NCBI RefSeq assembly: GCF_002159915.1
Contig: NZ_NFJP01000022.1
Coordinates: 1-64,000, forward strand
Origin: Gordonibacter sp. An230
GTDB taxonomy: Bacteria > Actinomycetota > Coriobacteriia > Coriobacteriales > Eggerthellaceae
DNA length: 64,000 nucleotides
Reading direction: 5' to 3'
Shown here in pieces: positions 41,001-48,312 of the stretch (its first letter is position 1; every line of letters starts with the position of its first letter). The notes under the pieces were generated by a model. The model saw only the letters and a program-made list of their open reading frames with translations. It was not told the origin of the DNA and ran no database searches. Position numbers and translations under genes: made by a program.

Positions 41001-41075
41001 CAGCGCGAGCGCCATCGCCATGGCGACCCGCACGATTTTCGAGGAGGTTATCCTCTCCATCGCTTTCTCTTTCAT
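38007..41075 (-). CDS. VaFE-repeat, SpaA-type wall-anchored adhesin
   Basis: A 1022-residue surface protein with a signal peptide (about 15-37, VAMAMALALSVAIVPTKAYA). It continues with a thioester-like or collagen-binding-type N-terminal domain containing NGNDAYCIEPSRSTPDAGTY, three SpaA/prealbumin-like domains (each starting near GGVKIAKVDA- or GVQVTKADA-type sequences) and three VaFE repeats (around 640, 750 and 860; motifs DGDxxV, VVFEKLL, AVHxDIEDEGQTV). It ends in a sorting signal PYDKTGG, a membrane helix and a basic tail. Isopeptide-forming Lys/Asn/Glu positions are expected in such domains. It probably helps mating-pair contact or host adhesion for ICE carriers. The sortase gene follows. 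Confidence 0.9.
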   Translation of the reverse strand: MKEKAMERITSSKIVRVAMAMALALSVAIVPTKAYASGNVNVSIGKSIPYAGYETTQMSANGNDAYCIEPSRSTPDAGTYPTSEAGDLAAAMWFSYGAPGFDASMWPGSWYDGSGMDEDKYRVASHILLSYANLGSAAEATYGTSAEFASWAEREIAGDVWSQVNARANEVSTGFSAIRIHAGSDAQTLASFTWERGGVKIAKVDAQAGAGEQGDASLEGAEFAIVNASGTNSFVNGHSYADGETVMTISTSWDGSAYTAQTASDALPCGTYRIVEANAPEGYLPWEGELGFAIEGDGQVVDLSGDPVHDDAIRGGVQVTKADAELDESEAVGGNGHAAEGVGTTLSGIEFAITNASENKVLVGDVWYEPGEVVATVETAWDEEIGSYIAKTAPEALPYGTYTIQETATNDSYLLTDGEPKTFEIRTDGLVVTADAEGGELTFYNQVVRNDLKLSKKAEDTNASLQVPFAISNVATGETHVLVTDRNGQASTEAGWNKHTHNTNANDHLLEAEAIASDMMDPEAGIWFGLGEDGSSAPADDALGALPYGQYTLEELPCEANEGYELITKAFWIERDSGVAEAVWMTLDDQEGPRIGTRATEVADGDQIAQANEQTTIVDTVYYENLEFGGTYTLTGTLMVKSTGEPLLDAEGNPVTATKEFTANNTNGSVDIEFTFDASLLAGEDVVAFESLVKDSIEVAVHADIEDEGQTVHFVDIGTTAADAADGDKLVTGSEVVIADEVAFEGLTPGGSYTLEATLMDAETGEPLKSGEGLLATDVAATVEFTPDAAEGTQTVELSFDSSGLGGHRLVVFEKLLDAEGTVLAVHEDIEDEGQSVTVVEIGTTLVDAADGDHMVENGTVSVVDTVEYEGFVAGETYTAHGTIMDKSTGLALEDSEGNPVTSTAEFVAEGSNGTVEVTFEFDASQLEEGASLVAFEEVLDVNGNVIAVHQDLEDEGQTVVVDNPETLGTPYDKTGGDLLPVWVLISALILCGGAAGAYALRGRIRRNASVGEGSTDEGPEK

Positions 41076-41091
41076 CTTCTCCCGACCTCCC

Positions 41092-41568
41092 TTACATCGC
41101 CAGGTTCTCGCGGCTATGCGCGGCGCGTGAATCGCCGTTTCCCAGGCGCTCGGATCCCTCGCGCGCGCCGCGGGCCTTCTCGGAGAGGCTCTGCAGGTAC
41201 TCGCTGCGGCTGCGGTCGAGCGCCTCCTTTATCTGAGCCGGCATGACGCGCACGACGTCCTTGGCCGGCTTGCCGTCCCCGTTGAGCACCGGCTGGCCGT
41301 TCTCGTCGAGCACGCTCTTCTTCAGCCACACCTCCCGGTCCGTCAGAAGAGGGATGTCGCGGTAGTTCTCGCCGCGGTAGCGGGATTCGTTGACGAACAT
41401 CGGGCTGAACTGGTAGTAGCTCACGTCCACCCCGTCGATCACCGTCCCCTTGGGCAGCGTCACCGAGTTGAACGTGCGCACCTCTCCCGTCACGCGGTCG
41501 GTGTACTCGATGTCGGTGCGCACGAAGTTCTTGTGGAGCGTGAGATAGGTGTTCTTCTTCTCAGGCAT
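41092..41568 (-). CDS. Conserved ICE protein of 158 residues
   Basis: It starts MPEKKNTYLTLHKNFVRTDI and continues with TFNSVTLPKGTVIDGVDVSYYQFSPMFVN, here described as a strand-rich N-terminal domain of about 95 residues. The C-terminal part is basic (AQIKEALDRSRSEYLQSL). Similar small proteins lie at this position in Gram-positive ICEs, and the strand pattern recalls single-strand DNA-binding or plasmid-associated factors, but I cannot name a family. The ATG at 41568 has AAAGGGG 8 nt upstream; an ATG at 41589 lacks support. Confidence 0.65.
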   Translation of the reverse strand: MPEKKNTYLTLHKNFVRTDIEYTDRVTGEVRTFNSVTLPKGTVIDGVDVSYYQFSPMFVNESRYRGENYRDIPLLTDREVWLKKSVLDENGQPVLNGDGKPAKDVVRVMPAQIKEALDRSRSEYLQSLSEKARGAREGSERLGNGDSRAAHSRENLAM

Positions 41569-41569
41569 T

Positions 41570-41677
41570 TCATGCCCCTTTCTTTGCATCCTTTAGGCGG
41601 GCGTAGTTGTGGAAGCCCCGCCTGATTGCCTTGCCTTCGGTTTCGGTCAGCCATCCAAGGCGACCACCCCCTTTCAA
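41570..41677 (-). CDS. Possible 35-residue ORF before the 41568 gene
   Basis: A frame from a TTG start contains GWLTETEGKAIRRGFHNYAR and ends in a TGA one base before the next start codon. The residue pattern is protein-like, but the start codon is weak and the ribosome site unclear. It may be a coupled small ORF or a remnant. Confidence 0.35.
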   Translation of the reverse strand: MKGGGRLGWLTETEGKAIRRGFHNYARLKDAKKGA

Positions 41678-41693
41678 AACGTCAGTTCCCAGA

Positions 41694-42698
41694 TCAGATT
41701 CCCGAGACGATGTCGCGCGCCCATGCGCCGCTCTTGACGAGCGAGAGGATGAGCAGCACGCACATCGCCAGGTACTGCAGCGCGTAGGTGAGCCCCGTCG
41801 CTATGCCGTCGATGGGGGTGCCCGTCGAGGTGCTCGCCCCGGTGAGGCCTCCCAAGATGAGCGGAAAGGCTATGAGCAGAATCAGGATGATCAGCCCCGC
41901 CAGGCACACCGCCGTGAAGTTCTTCAGGTATCCGATTCCTATCTGGCGGGTGTCGTCTAACGCCATGAGGGAGAGCGGGATCGGGCTGAACGCGGCCATG
42001 ATGTAGAGCTGGATGGCGCGCGCCCAGCAGACCACGAGCGCCACGATGTAGGCTCCGAGCACCACGACCCAGCTGATGACCGATACCAAGAGGAGCGCTA
42101 TGAGCGCCGGGACGTCGTCGTCTTCGGTCACCACGTTCACGGCGGTAAGGTCGATCGCGCCGCCCGAGCCGAACAGCGACATCGTGCGGTCGATGGCGAG
42201 TCCCACGACCGCGTAGATGGCCTCCATGAGCTCGAAGCTGTTCTGTATGAGGAACAGGAACACGGCGAAGAAGACCAGCAGGAAGACGACCTCCTTCACG
42301 CCGGGGAAGGAGGCGTTGCCGTCCATGCGCTGGCTTATCTGGATGAGCTTCACCGTGAACACCAGCCCGAGCACCCCGCATCCGATGGGAAGCACCGCGG
42401 CGTCCCAGACCCCTCGCGCGATGTCGTACATGGAGACATCTCCTGCGGTCGTGAGCATCTGCGAGAAGTCCGCGCCGATGATGCCCTCGTAGCCGATGCT
42501 CGAGAGAACCGCCACCTGGTTGGTGAACATCCAGTTGCACGCGTCCCTCAGAAGCCCGGCGAGCCATGCGTTCACGTCGTCGGCGATGCTCGCGTAGGCG
42601 GGAGACGCCGGGACGAGCATGAGCGTCGCGAAGAGCAAGGTGGAGGCGAACGCGAGGAGAAAGCGCCTGCCTGAGATCATCGACGCCGCCCGCCTCAT
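41694..42698 (-). CDS. VirB6/TrbL-like conjugation membrane protein
   Basis: A 334-residue polytopic membrane protein. A signal-like N-terminus (RRFLLAFASTLLFATLMLV) is followed by ASIADDVNAWLAGLLRDACNW, then at least five helices, for example EVVFLLVFFAVFLFLIQNSF, and a large hydrophobic C-terminal block (AVCLAGLIILILLIAFPLIL). In Gram-positive type IV secretion this is the VirB6-like inner-membrane channel part. The ATG at 42698 overlaps the stop of the upstream gene by 4 bases, which decides the start. Position between the adhesin end and the VirB1/VirB4 genes matches conserved ICE order. Confidence 0.85.
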   Translation of the reverse strand: MRRAASMISGRRFLLAFASTLLFATLMLVPASPAYASIADDVNAWLAGLLRDACNWMFTNQVAVLSSIGYEGIIGADFSQMLTTAGDVSMYDIARGVWDAAVLPIGCGVLGLVFTVKLIQISQRMDGNASFPGVKEVVFLLVFFAVFLFLIQNSFELMEAIYAVVGLAIDRTMSLFGSGGAIDLTAVNVVTEDDDVPALIALLLVSVISWVVVLGAYIVALVVCWARAIQLYIMAAFSPIPLSLMALDDTRQIGIGYLKNFTAVCLAGLIILILLIAFPLILGGLTGASTSTGTPIDGIATGLTYALQYLAMCVLLILSLVKSGAWARDIVSGI

Positions 42699-43402
42699 AG
42701 CGCGCTCATCTCCCCGGATCCGCGGTCGAGGGAGAGCTGCACGATAGTCGAGGCCGCGTCGTTCAGGTGGAAGGAGGTCGTGAGGACGTCCTCGTTGCAG
42801 TCGATGTAGACCTCGCCGTCCCAGGTGGCGAGCGTTGCCGTCGGGGACGCCGAGGATGCCTTCTGCGCTATGGCGGAGGCGATCTCGGCGTCTTCGGCAT
42901 CGAGGAGCTCGTTGAGCTCCGGCGAGTGGGCGGAGAGCTCGATCCCGGCCTCGGAGCCCTCGGCGATGAGGTAGCTCTTCGACAGCGCGAACGCGTCGCA
43001 CGAGATGCTCTTCCAGCCTCCCGCGTCGCTTATGGAGAGCAGCGTCTGGGAGGCGGCCTCGCCGGCAGATCGCGTGAAGGAGATCTGCGCCGAGAGGCCA
43101 TCATCGTCGGGTTCCTCGGAGAGCACCTCGTAGTACATCACCTGGACTCCCGCCTCTCCAGACTCCACGATCGTCGAATCGGAGAGCGTGAGCGTGCACG
43201 TACCGTCCTCGCTCTCCCAGGTGGTGCCCGCATAGCCGGCAAGGGATTCGCCCGCCTGCTCTGCCTGTCGGCTTTGCTCCTCCACGGGAACGACGGGATC
43301 GGGATCGCTGGGCGCGATCGCACAGCGCGCGAGCCCTGCCCCTATAAGGATCGCCGCAGCGCCTGCGGCGCATATGGCCATCAGTTTCGTCTTCTTGTCC
43401 AT
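42695..43402 (-). CDS. Membrane-anchored extracytoplasmic protein of the conjugation operon
   Basis: A 235-residue protein with an N-terminal hydrophobic anchor (residues about 6-25) ending LARC. The lipobox is not standard (Arg before Cys), so it is either an atypical lipoprotein or a signal anchor. The rest is outside the membrane: a Ser/Glu linker, then a beta-rich domain with TWESEDGTCTLTLSDSTIV and later YIDCNEDVLTTSFHL, resembling VirB8-like or lipocalin-like folds only in general character. It sits between the VirB1-like and VirB6-like genes and overlaps the latter. AAGGAG precedes the ATG. Confidence 0.65.
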   Translation of the reverse strand: MDKKTKLMAICAAGAAAILIGAGLARCAIAPSDPDPVVPVEEQSRQAEQAGESLAGYAGTTWESEDGTCTLTLSDSTIVESGEAGVQVMYYEVLSEEPDDDGLSAQISFTRSAGEAASQTLLSISDAGGWKSISCDAFALSKSYLIAEGSEAGIELSAHSPELNELLDAEDAEIASAIAQKASSASPTATLATWDGEVYIDCNEDVLTTSFHLNDAASTIVQLSLDRGSGEMSAL

Positions 43403-43417
43403 CTTCTTGCTCCTTGT

Positions 43418-44992
43418 CTATCGATACGACAGGGCGCAGGTGAAGCTCGAGATCCCGCTCGCGATCTTCACGACCTCGCCCCGATGGGGCGCGTGGATGT
43501 AGCGGTCGCCCCCTATGTAGATGCCGACATGCCCCATGCGGTAGAGGATGTCGCCGGGCTGCGCCTCCGAGAGCGCGATCTTCTTTCCCTGCGCGTACTG
43601 GGCCTCGGTGTTGCGCGGTATCGAGATGCCGGCCTGCTTGTAGCAATACTGGGTGAGGCCGCTGCAGTCCAGGCCGACGCCCGGGGTCGTCCCGCCCCAC
43701 ACGTAGGGGACACCGAGCTGGCTGTAGGCGGCGGAGACGATCGCGTCTGCCGAGACCGCCCCGGACCTGAAGTCCTCCAGGCTCATGCCGTCGAAACGGT
43801 AGAGGCCGTAGGTCTCCATGGCGGATTTCAGGCTCTCGACGTAGCTCGAGCTCGTCGCCCATCCCGCATCCTTGAGCCCTTCGGCCATCTTGTCCGAGTC
43901 GTGGTTCGCAATCGCCTCGCGTATGAGCGCGTTTGACGCGTAGCGATCGGCCTGCAGGAAGACGCGGCTGCGGAAGCGGATGCACTCCGCGTCGCCGACG
44001 AAGCTGATGAAATCCGCCGTGACGGTGACCTGCTCGCCGCCGTACTCCTCGCCGGTCCTCCACGAGCTCTTCCCCGCGACCTCCTCGCACAGCGCGTAGG
44101 CGCTCGACCACTTCATGCCGAACAGGTTGTGGTCCTGCGTGGCGAGCCCCGAGAGGTGGTCGCCCTGCCCCGACTCGACGATGATCTGCGCGATCGTGCA
44201 TCCTGCGGGGTGCCCGTACTCCTCCTGGCACGCGAGCGCCTCCTCGACCATCTCGTAGGTGATGTAGGGCGGCAGCCCCTCGAGGGAGGCTTTGGACGCC
44301 TCGTTTTCCCAGAAGCCGAAGAGGGCGCTCACGATCTGGGAGATTGCGAGCACGGCGAGCAGGAACGCCACGACCGCTGCGAGCACGCCTGCCACGGGGA
44401 CGGCGACCGACGAGACCGCGCTCACGACCGCGCCCTTGCCGCCGGCGGATGCAGCCGCCTTCGCGGCCCCGGCAGATGCCTGGCTGACGGCCGCATGCCG
44501 GGCCTTCGCGGCAGCGCCTTGACCGAAGGCCCCCGCCTTGGCATGCTTTGCGGCCCCTTTCAGCGGGCCTTTAGGCTTCGAGGCGGCAGTGGCCTTCTTG
44601 GAGGCGGAATGCCGTGCGATGACGGAGCGTGCGCCGCGGAAGGTGCTGCTCGCCTGTCCGATGCCGGAGAGCTCCTCGGAGTCGTCTGCCTCGGACGCGG
44701 CGGCATCGGCGATCGCGCGCTTGAGGTTCCCCCTGGCCTGGGCGGCGAGGCGGGATTTCGCCTTCGGCCTGCCCGCACCGGCAGGGGAGGGTTCGGCGAG
44801 GTCCGCCCTGCCCCGCCCCGGAGATTTGCCCCTCGATGAGAGCGCCTCGCCCGCGCGCTCGGTCGATCCTTTCACGATCCCTGCCGAGATGGCGTCTGGC
44901 CGGTCGTCCATCCCGAGCGCACGCGCCTGCTCGCGGCTTGTCGCCTCGAGGCGTTCGGAGTCGGTCGAGTATTTCGCAACGCTCTCAGGCAT
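43418..44992 (-). CDS. VirB1-like bifunctional peptidoglycan hydrolase (lysozyme-like plus NlpC/P60)
   Basis: A 524-residue wall hydrolase. A long basic, Ala-rich cytoplasmic part (1-195) is followed by one membrane helix (about 200-225, VPVAGVLAAVVAFLLAVLAI). Next comes a glucosaminidase/lysozyme-like domain (about 250-380; IIVESGQGDHLSGLATQDHNLF). The C-terminal NlpC/P60 peptidase has Cys in GLDCSGLTQYCY and His in MGHVGIYIGG. It should open the cell wall for the transfer channel, like CwlT/VirB1 of Tn916-type ICEs. It overlaps the end of virB4. Confidence 0.92.
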   Translation of the reverse strand: MPESVAKYSTDSERLEATSREQARALGMDDRPDAISAGIVKGSTERAGEALSSRGKSPGRGRADLAEPSPAGAGRPKAKSRLAAQARGNLKRAIADAAASEADDSEELSGIGQASSTFRGARSVIARHSASKKATAASKPKGPLKGAAKHAKAGAFGQGAAAKARHAAVSQASAGAAKAAASAGGKGAVVSAVSSVAVPVAGVLAAVVAFLLAVLAISQIVSALFGFWENEASKASLEGLPPYITYEMVEEALACQEEYGHPAGCTIAQIIVESGQGDHLSGLATQDHNLFGMKWSSAYALCEEVAGKSSWRTGEEYGGEQVTVTADFISFVGDAECIRFRSRVFLQADRYASNALIREAIANHDSDKMAEGLKDAGWATSSSYVESLKSAMETYGLYRFDGMSLEDFRSGAVSADAIVSAAYSQLGVPYVWGGTTPGVGLDCSGLTQYCYKQAGISIPRNTEAQYAQGKKIALSEAQPGDILYRMGHVGIYIGGDRYIHAPHRGEVVKIASGISSFTCALSYR

Positions 44993-47495
44993 CGCCGCCC
45001 TCCCGGGCCCGCGCGAACGCCTGGGCGCGCTTTATCTGGGCGATCTCCTCGGGCTTGGTGTTGAACAGGTCGTAGAGCGCGCCCTTCGGGAAGTCGTCCT
45101 TGAGGGGCACGCGCACGCCTCCCGCCACCAGAAGCCCCTCGCCTGCCTTGATGGAGTCGTCGATGTATCCCTCCTCCTGCGCCGAGAGGGCCAGCAGGTC
45201 CACCCAGCTTTTCCGATCCAGATGGCTTTGCTTGTGGAGCAGCACGAAGTCCGAGTTGAGCACCATGTTGCGGGCGTCCTCGTGCTCGAGCATGTAGGTC
45301 GAGTTCTGCGTGATGCCCGTGCAGATGAGGTTGAACTTGCGGCCCTCCGCCCAGAACTTAGAGAAGTAGCTGATGATCGCAGGGTGCCCGAAGAGGCTCT
45401 GCACCTCGTCGATGTAGAGCCAGGTGGTCACGCCGCGCTCGAAGTTCGCGTACATGCGGTTGCGCACCGCCTCCAGCGCCGTGAGCATGCCGAAGACCCT
45501 CATGTTCTGCGAGAGGTCCTTGAAGTCGACGTTGGTGATGCGGTTCTCGAAGCCGACGTTGCTCTGGTGGTTGAAGAACGACAGCGCGCCCTTCACGTAG
45601 CGCTCGTAGCGCAGCGCGATGTCGCGCGCCTCGGGCTCTTCCTGGTCGAGCAGCAGCTCGTAGAAGTCGCCGAGGATCGGCAGGCGGCCCTTGTCCTCGC
45701 AGCGCATGTAGGCAAGCTCCACGCAGCGGCTGATGATCGACTTGTCTGCCTCGGGCAGCCCCTCGCGCCCCTCTGCCATGGTCGCGCTCGAGAGCGCCAG
45801 TATCGCGTCGATCTTGAAGGCGAGCTGCGCCTGGTTGGCCTTGTCGGCGACGTCGGAGAGGTCGAAGGGGTTCATGAACGTGTCGGTGTCCGGCGAGAAG
45901 CGTATGCAGGTGCCGCCCGCGGGCTCCACGACCGGCGCGTACTCGCCCGCCGGGTCGAAGACGATTACCTCGTCGTCGGGATAGGCCAGGATAGTGTTCA
46001 TGATCTCGCGCTTGACGCTGAAGCTCTTGCCCGAGCCCGGCTTGCCGCAGACGAACCCCATGGGGCTCGCGAGCTTCTTGCGGTTGCAGATGACGAGGTT
46101 GCCCGACTGCTTGGACTGGCCGTAGTAGCCGCCGCCTTCCTGGTTGAGCTCCTGGGAGGCGAAGGGCATCTGTATGGCGATCTGCGCGGTCGTCATGTAG
46201 CGCGAAACCTCCACGTGGTTGAGCCCCAAAGGCAGGATCGAGTTCATGCCCTGGCGCTGGCGGTACGAAAGCGGCTCCACCTCGATGGAGCGCTGGCGCG
46301 CCGCCGCCATAATCTGGCGGGTCTGGTGGTCGAGGGCCTCTGCCGTGTCCGCGTAGGTGAACACGAGCCCCGTGTAGGTGAACAGTCGCTGGTTCTTGTT
46401 CTGGAGCTGGTCGAGGAGCTCTTCGGCCTCCTCCTTGGAGTGCGAGAGCTCGGGAGGCAGGATGGAGAAGTCGTAGCCCTTCTTGACCGCGCTCATCTGC
46501 TCGTCGATGACCTCCTTGTCCATCCAGGCGATGCGCTTCTTCACGTAGGCCACCGCGGCGGCCTTGCCCATGGGATGGATGTGGAGCGTGACGTTGAGCG
46601 GCATCGGCAGGTCTACGACGTTGGCGATGCAGTCGTCCTCGAGATCGCTGCCGAATCCGCGGAAGACCAGCACGCGGCACCAGGTGCCGTCCGCCCGGTA
46701 GCAGTCGGCGCGCCCGTCCGGCTTGAAGTCGAGCACCGAGGGCGCGATGAGGTCCTTGGTGCGAAGCCCGCTTAGCTGGGACAGTTTGTCCCACGAGAAG
46801 GTGAACTCCGCTTTCGGCCGCAGCTGTGACTGGACGAGCTCGAGGCGCTCTGCCCCGTCGAGCATGCGCGCCTCGCAGCGGATGCGGGCGAGCGTCTGCA
46901 TGCAGTCGCCGCGGGCTCGGGCGAGCCTGGGCGCGGCGGCGTCGAGGTCGTCTGCCCCCACGAGGAAGGTGAGATAGCGGTGGCGCACGAGGTTGGAGAC
47001 CCCCTCGCGCATCTTGTCGTTGAGGATGCGGTTGTACTCCTCGACGTACTCGTCGACGCGCGGGTCGCTCTTCTCGAAGAAGCGCTTGCGCCCGATCTCG
47101 CGCTCGGGTATGGGAGTGTTGGTTATGGTGAGCTGCACGGAGGTCTCCGAGCCGAAGTAGTCGTAGAGCTCGCTCATCGCCGCGAACACCGACTGCTGGT
47201 TCTCCTCGCGCGCGGACTGGTAGCTGATGTCCCCGAACTCGATGGTCTGGCTGAAGAGGCCCTCCTCGACCTGCGCGGTCCCGTCGGCGTACATGGCGTC
47301 GTAGCCGATTGCGGAAAGGACGTCTTTGGCCTCGGCTCGCGCGCGCCTCTTGCGGCGCGCCGCCTGCTCGACTTTCTTCTCCTCTTCCTCGAGCCCCGTC
47401 GTGCGGGCATGCGCGCCGCACACGGGCAGCCTGCCCTTGCGTGCCGCCGCCTCCTTTTCCTTGGGTTTCTTATTGGTCTTATCGAACAGCAGCAT
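44985..47495 (-). CDS. virB4: VirB4-family conjugation ATPase
   Basis: An 836-residue ATPase that powers the type IV secretion channel. Residues 1-60 are a basic N-terminal stretch. The VirB4 N-terminal domain follows (VFAAMSELYDYFGS and onwards), and the RecA-like domain has Walker A FVCGKPGSGKSFSVKRE (about 465), Walker B region TTWLYIDEVQSLFG (about 690) and NLICTGITQNSTYML. It is the most conserved transfer gene of Gram-positive ICEs. The start at 47495 has GGCGGAGG upstream and overlaps the PrgI gene end. Confidence 0.95.
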   Translation of the reverse strand: MLLFDKTNKKPKEKEAAARKGRLPVCGAHARTTGLEEEEKKVEQAARRKRRARAEAKDVLSAIGYDAMYADGTAQVEEGLFSQTIEFGDISYQSAREENQQSVFAAMSELYDYFGSETSVQLTITNTPIPEREIGRKRFFEKSDPRVDEYVEEYNRILNDKMREGVSNLVRHRYLTFLVGADDLDAAAPRLARARGDCMQTLARIRCEARMLDGAERLELVQSQLRPKAEFTFSWDKLSQLSGLRTKDLIAPSVLDFKPDGRADCYRADGTWCRVLVFRGFGSDLEDDCIANVVDLPMPLNVTLHIHPMGKAAAVAYVKKRIAWMDKEVIDEQMSAVKKGYDFSILPPELSHSKEEAEELLDQLQNKNQRLFTYTGLVFTYADTAEALDHQTRQIMAAARQRSIEVEPLSYRQRQGMNSILPLGLNHVEVSRYMTTAQIAIQMPFASQELNQEGGGYYGQSKQSGNLVICNRKKLASPMGFVCGKPGSGKSFSVKREIMNTILAYPDDEVIVFDPAGEYAPVVEPAGGTCIRFSPDTDTFMNPFDLSDVADKANQAQLAFKIDAILALSSATMAEGREGLPEADKSIISRCVELAYMRCEDKGRLPILGDFYELLLDQEEPEARDIALRYERYVKGALSFFNHQSNVGFENRITNVDFKDLSQNMRVFGMLTALEAVRNRMYANFERGVTTWLYIDEVQSLFGHPAIISYFSKFWAEGRKFNLICTGITQNSTYMLEHEDARNMVLNSDFVLLHKQSHLDRKSWVDLLALSAQEEGYIDDSIKAGEGLLVAGGVRVPLKDDFPKGALYDLFNTKPEEIAQIKRAQAFARAREGGDA

Positions 47496-47886
47496 TCGCC
47501 TCCGCCCCCTTCCTCTTCGCCTTGCGCTTGGCCTTTCGCGAAGGGCGTCCCGGCACGGGAGAGGTCTGCGCGCCCTCGAGCACGGGGGTGGAGCGGTAGA
47601 GGATCCTCTGGTCCTCGAGCTTGAAGTCGAGCCAGAGCGGGACGAACTTCTCGAATTTCATGTGATGGGGCCGCCAGAACCCCGCGAGCCAGAACGGCAG
47701 CGACGCGCACATGACCGGCAGGGCGGCGTCGCGCACCTCGATGCCGAGGGCGAACTGGCAGAGCGCCGCGGCTCCGACGGCGGAGGCGAGTCCGCCTGCG
47801 AGGCACGCGAGCGTGCGCGCGGAGAGCTTGCCCACGATCTTCTCGGTGTACTCGCCGATGTCCTTCTGGACCCTTACGGATAGCAT
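47479..47886 (-). CDS. PrgI/VirB3-like membrane protein
   Basis: A 135-residue protein. LSVRVQKDIGEYTEKIVGKLSART is followed by two membrane helices (about 28-70), then FWRPHHMKFEKFVPLWLDF and a basic C-terminal tail. This is the pattern of the PrgI family, the VirB3 equivalent encoded upstream of virB4. The ATG at 47886 has a full AAGGAGG 8 nt upstream; a GTG two codons earlier is less well placed. Confidence 0.85.
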   Translation of the reverse strand: MLSVRVQKDIGEYTEKIVGKLSARTLACLAGGLASAVGAAALCQFALGIEVRDAALPVMCASLPFWLAGFWRPHHMKFEKFVPLWLDFKLEDQRILYRSTPVLEGAQTSPVPGRPSRKAKRKAKRKGAEANAAVR

Positions 47887-47904
47887 TTGCACATCCTCCT
47901 TCCC

Positions 47905-48120
47905 TTAGGCGGGGAGCCAGGACGTGTCGAGCTGGCCGAAGTAGATGGCGGCGGCGATGATGATCGCCCCGCCAGCGATGGTCGAGATCGCGCTGGCGAT
48001 CTGGGCGCCTCCCTGCTGCTCTCGGATGGCGAGCCCGAGAGAGACCGCGCCCCAGACGACCAGGAAGCCGCCGAGGAACGTGACGCAGCCGGAGACGAGT
48101 CCGATGATGTTTGAGAGCAT
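47905..48120 (-). CDS. VirB2/TrbC-like small membrane protein
   Basis: A 71-residue protein with two membrane helices (IIGLVSGCVTFLGGFLVVWGAV and AISTIAGGAIIIAAAIYFG) joined by a short charged loop (REQQGG). Size and topology match the pilin-like VirB2/Maff2-type proteins that precede prgI in Gram-positive ICEs. The ATG at 48120 has AAAGGAG 5-6 nt upstream; upstream in-frame codons are not supported. Confidence 0.8.
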   Translation of the reverse strand: MLSNIIGLVSGCVTFLGGFLVVWGAVSLGLAIREQQGGAQIASAISTIAGGAIIIAAAIYFGQLDTSWLPA

Positions 48121-48147
48121 CTTGGCTCCTTTGCATGTCTTGCTTGT

Positions 48148-48183
48148 GGGCGGCCGCAACGGTTGGGTTTGAGGCGGCCGCCC
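48148..48183. other. GC-rich hairpin between virD4 and virB2-like genes
   Basis: Perfect 10-bp arms GGGCGGCCGC and GCGGCCGCCC with a 16-base loop, in the leader of the VirB2-like gene. It could attenuate or process the transcript. The remaining gap to 48312 shows a TTGACA box on the minus strand (near 48291) but no clear -10. Confidence 0.4.
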
Positions 48184-48312
48184 CAGTTGGTACAATTGGT
48201 TGCGGAGCGCATCTCGCGCCCCTTTGCATCCGGGACGGCGCGCGGCGGGCTTGTGTGGAAGCTGGCCGCGCCGCGCTTGTCAAGGGAGTGTCGGCTCCCG
48301 CCGTCCCATCTC

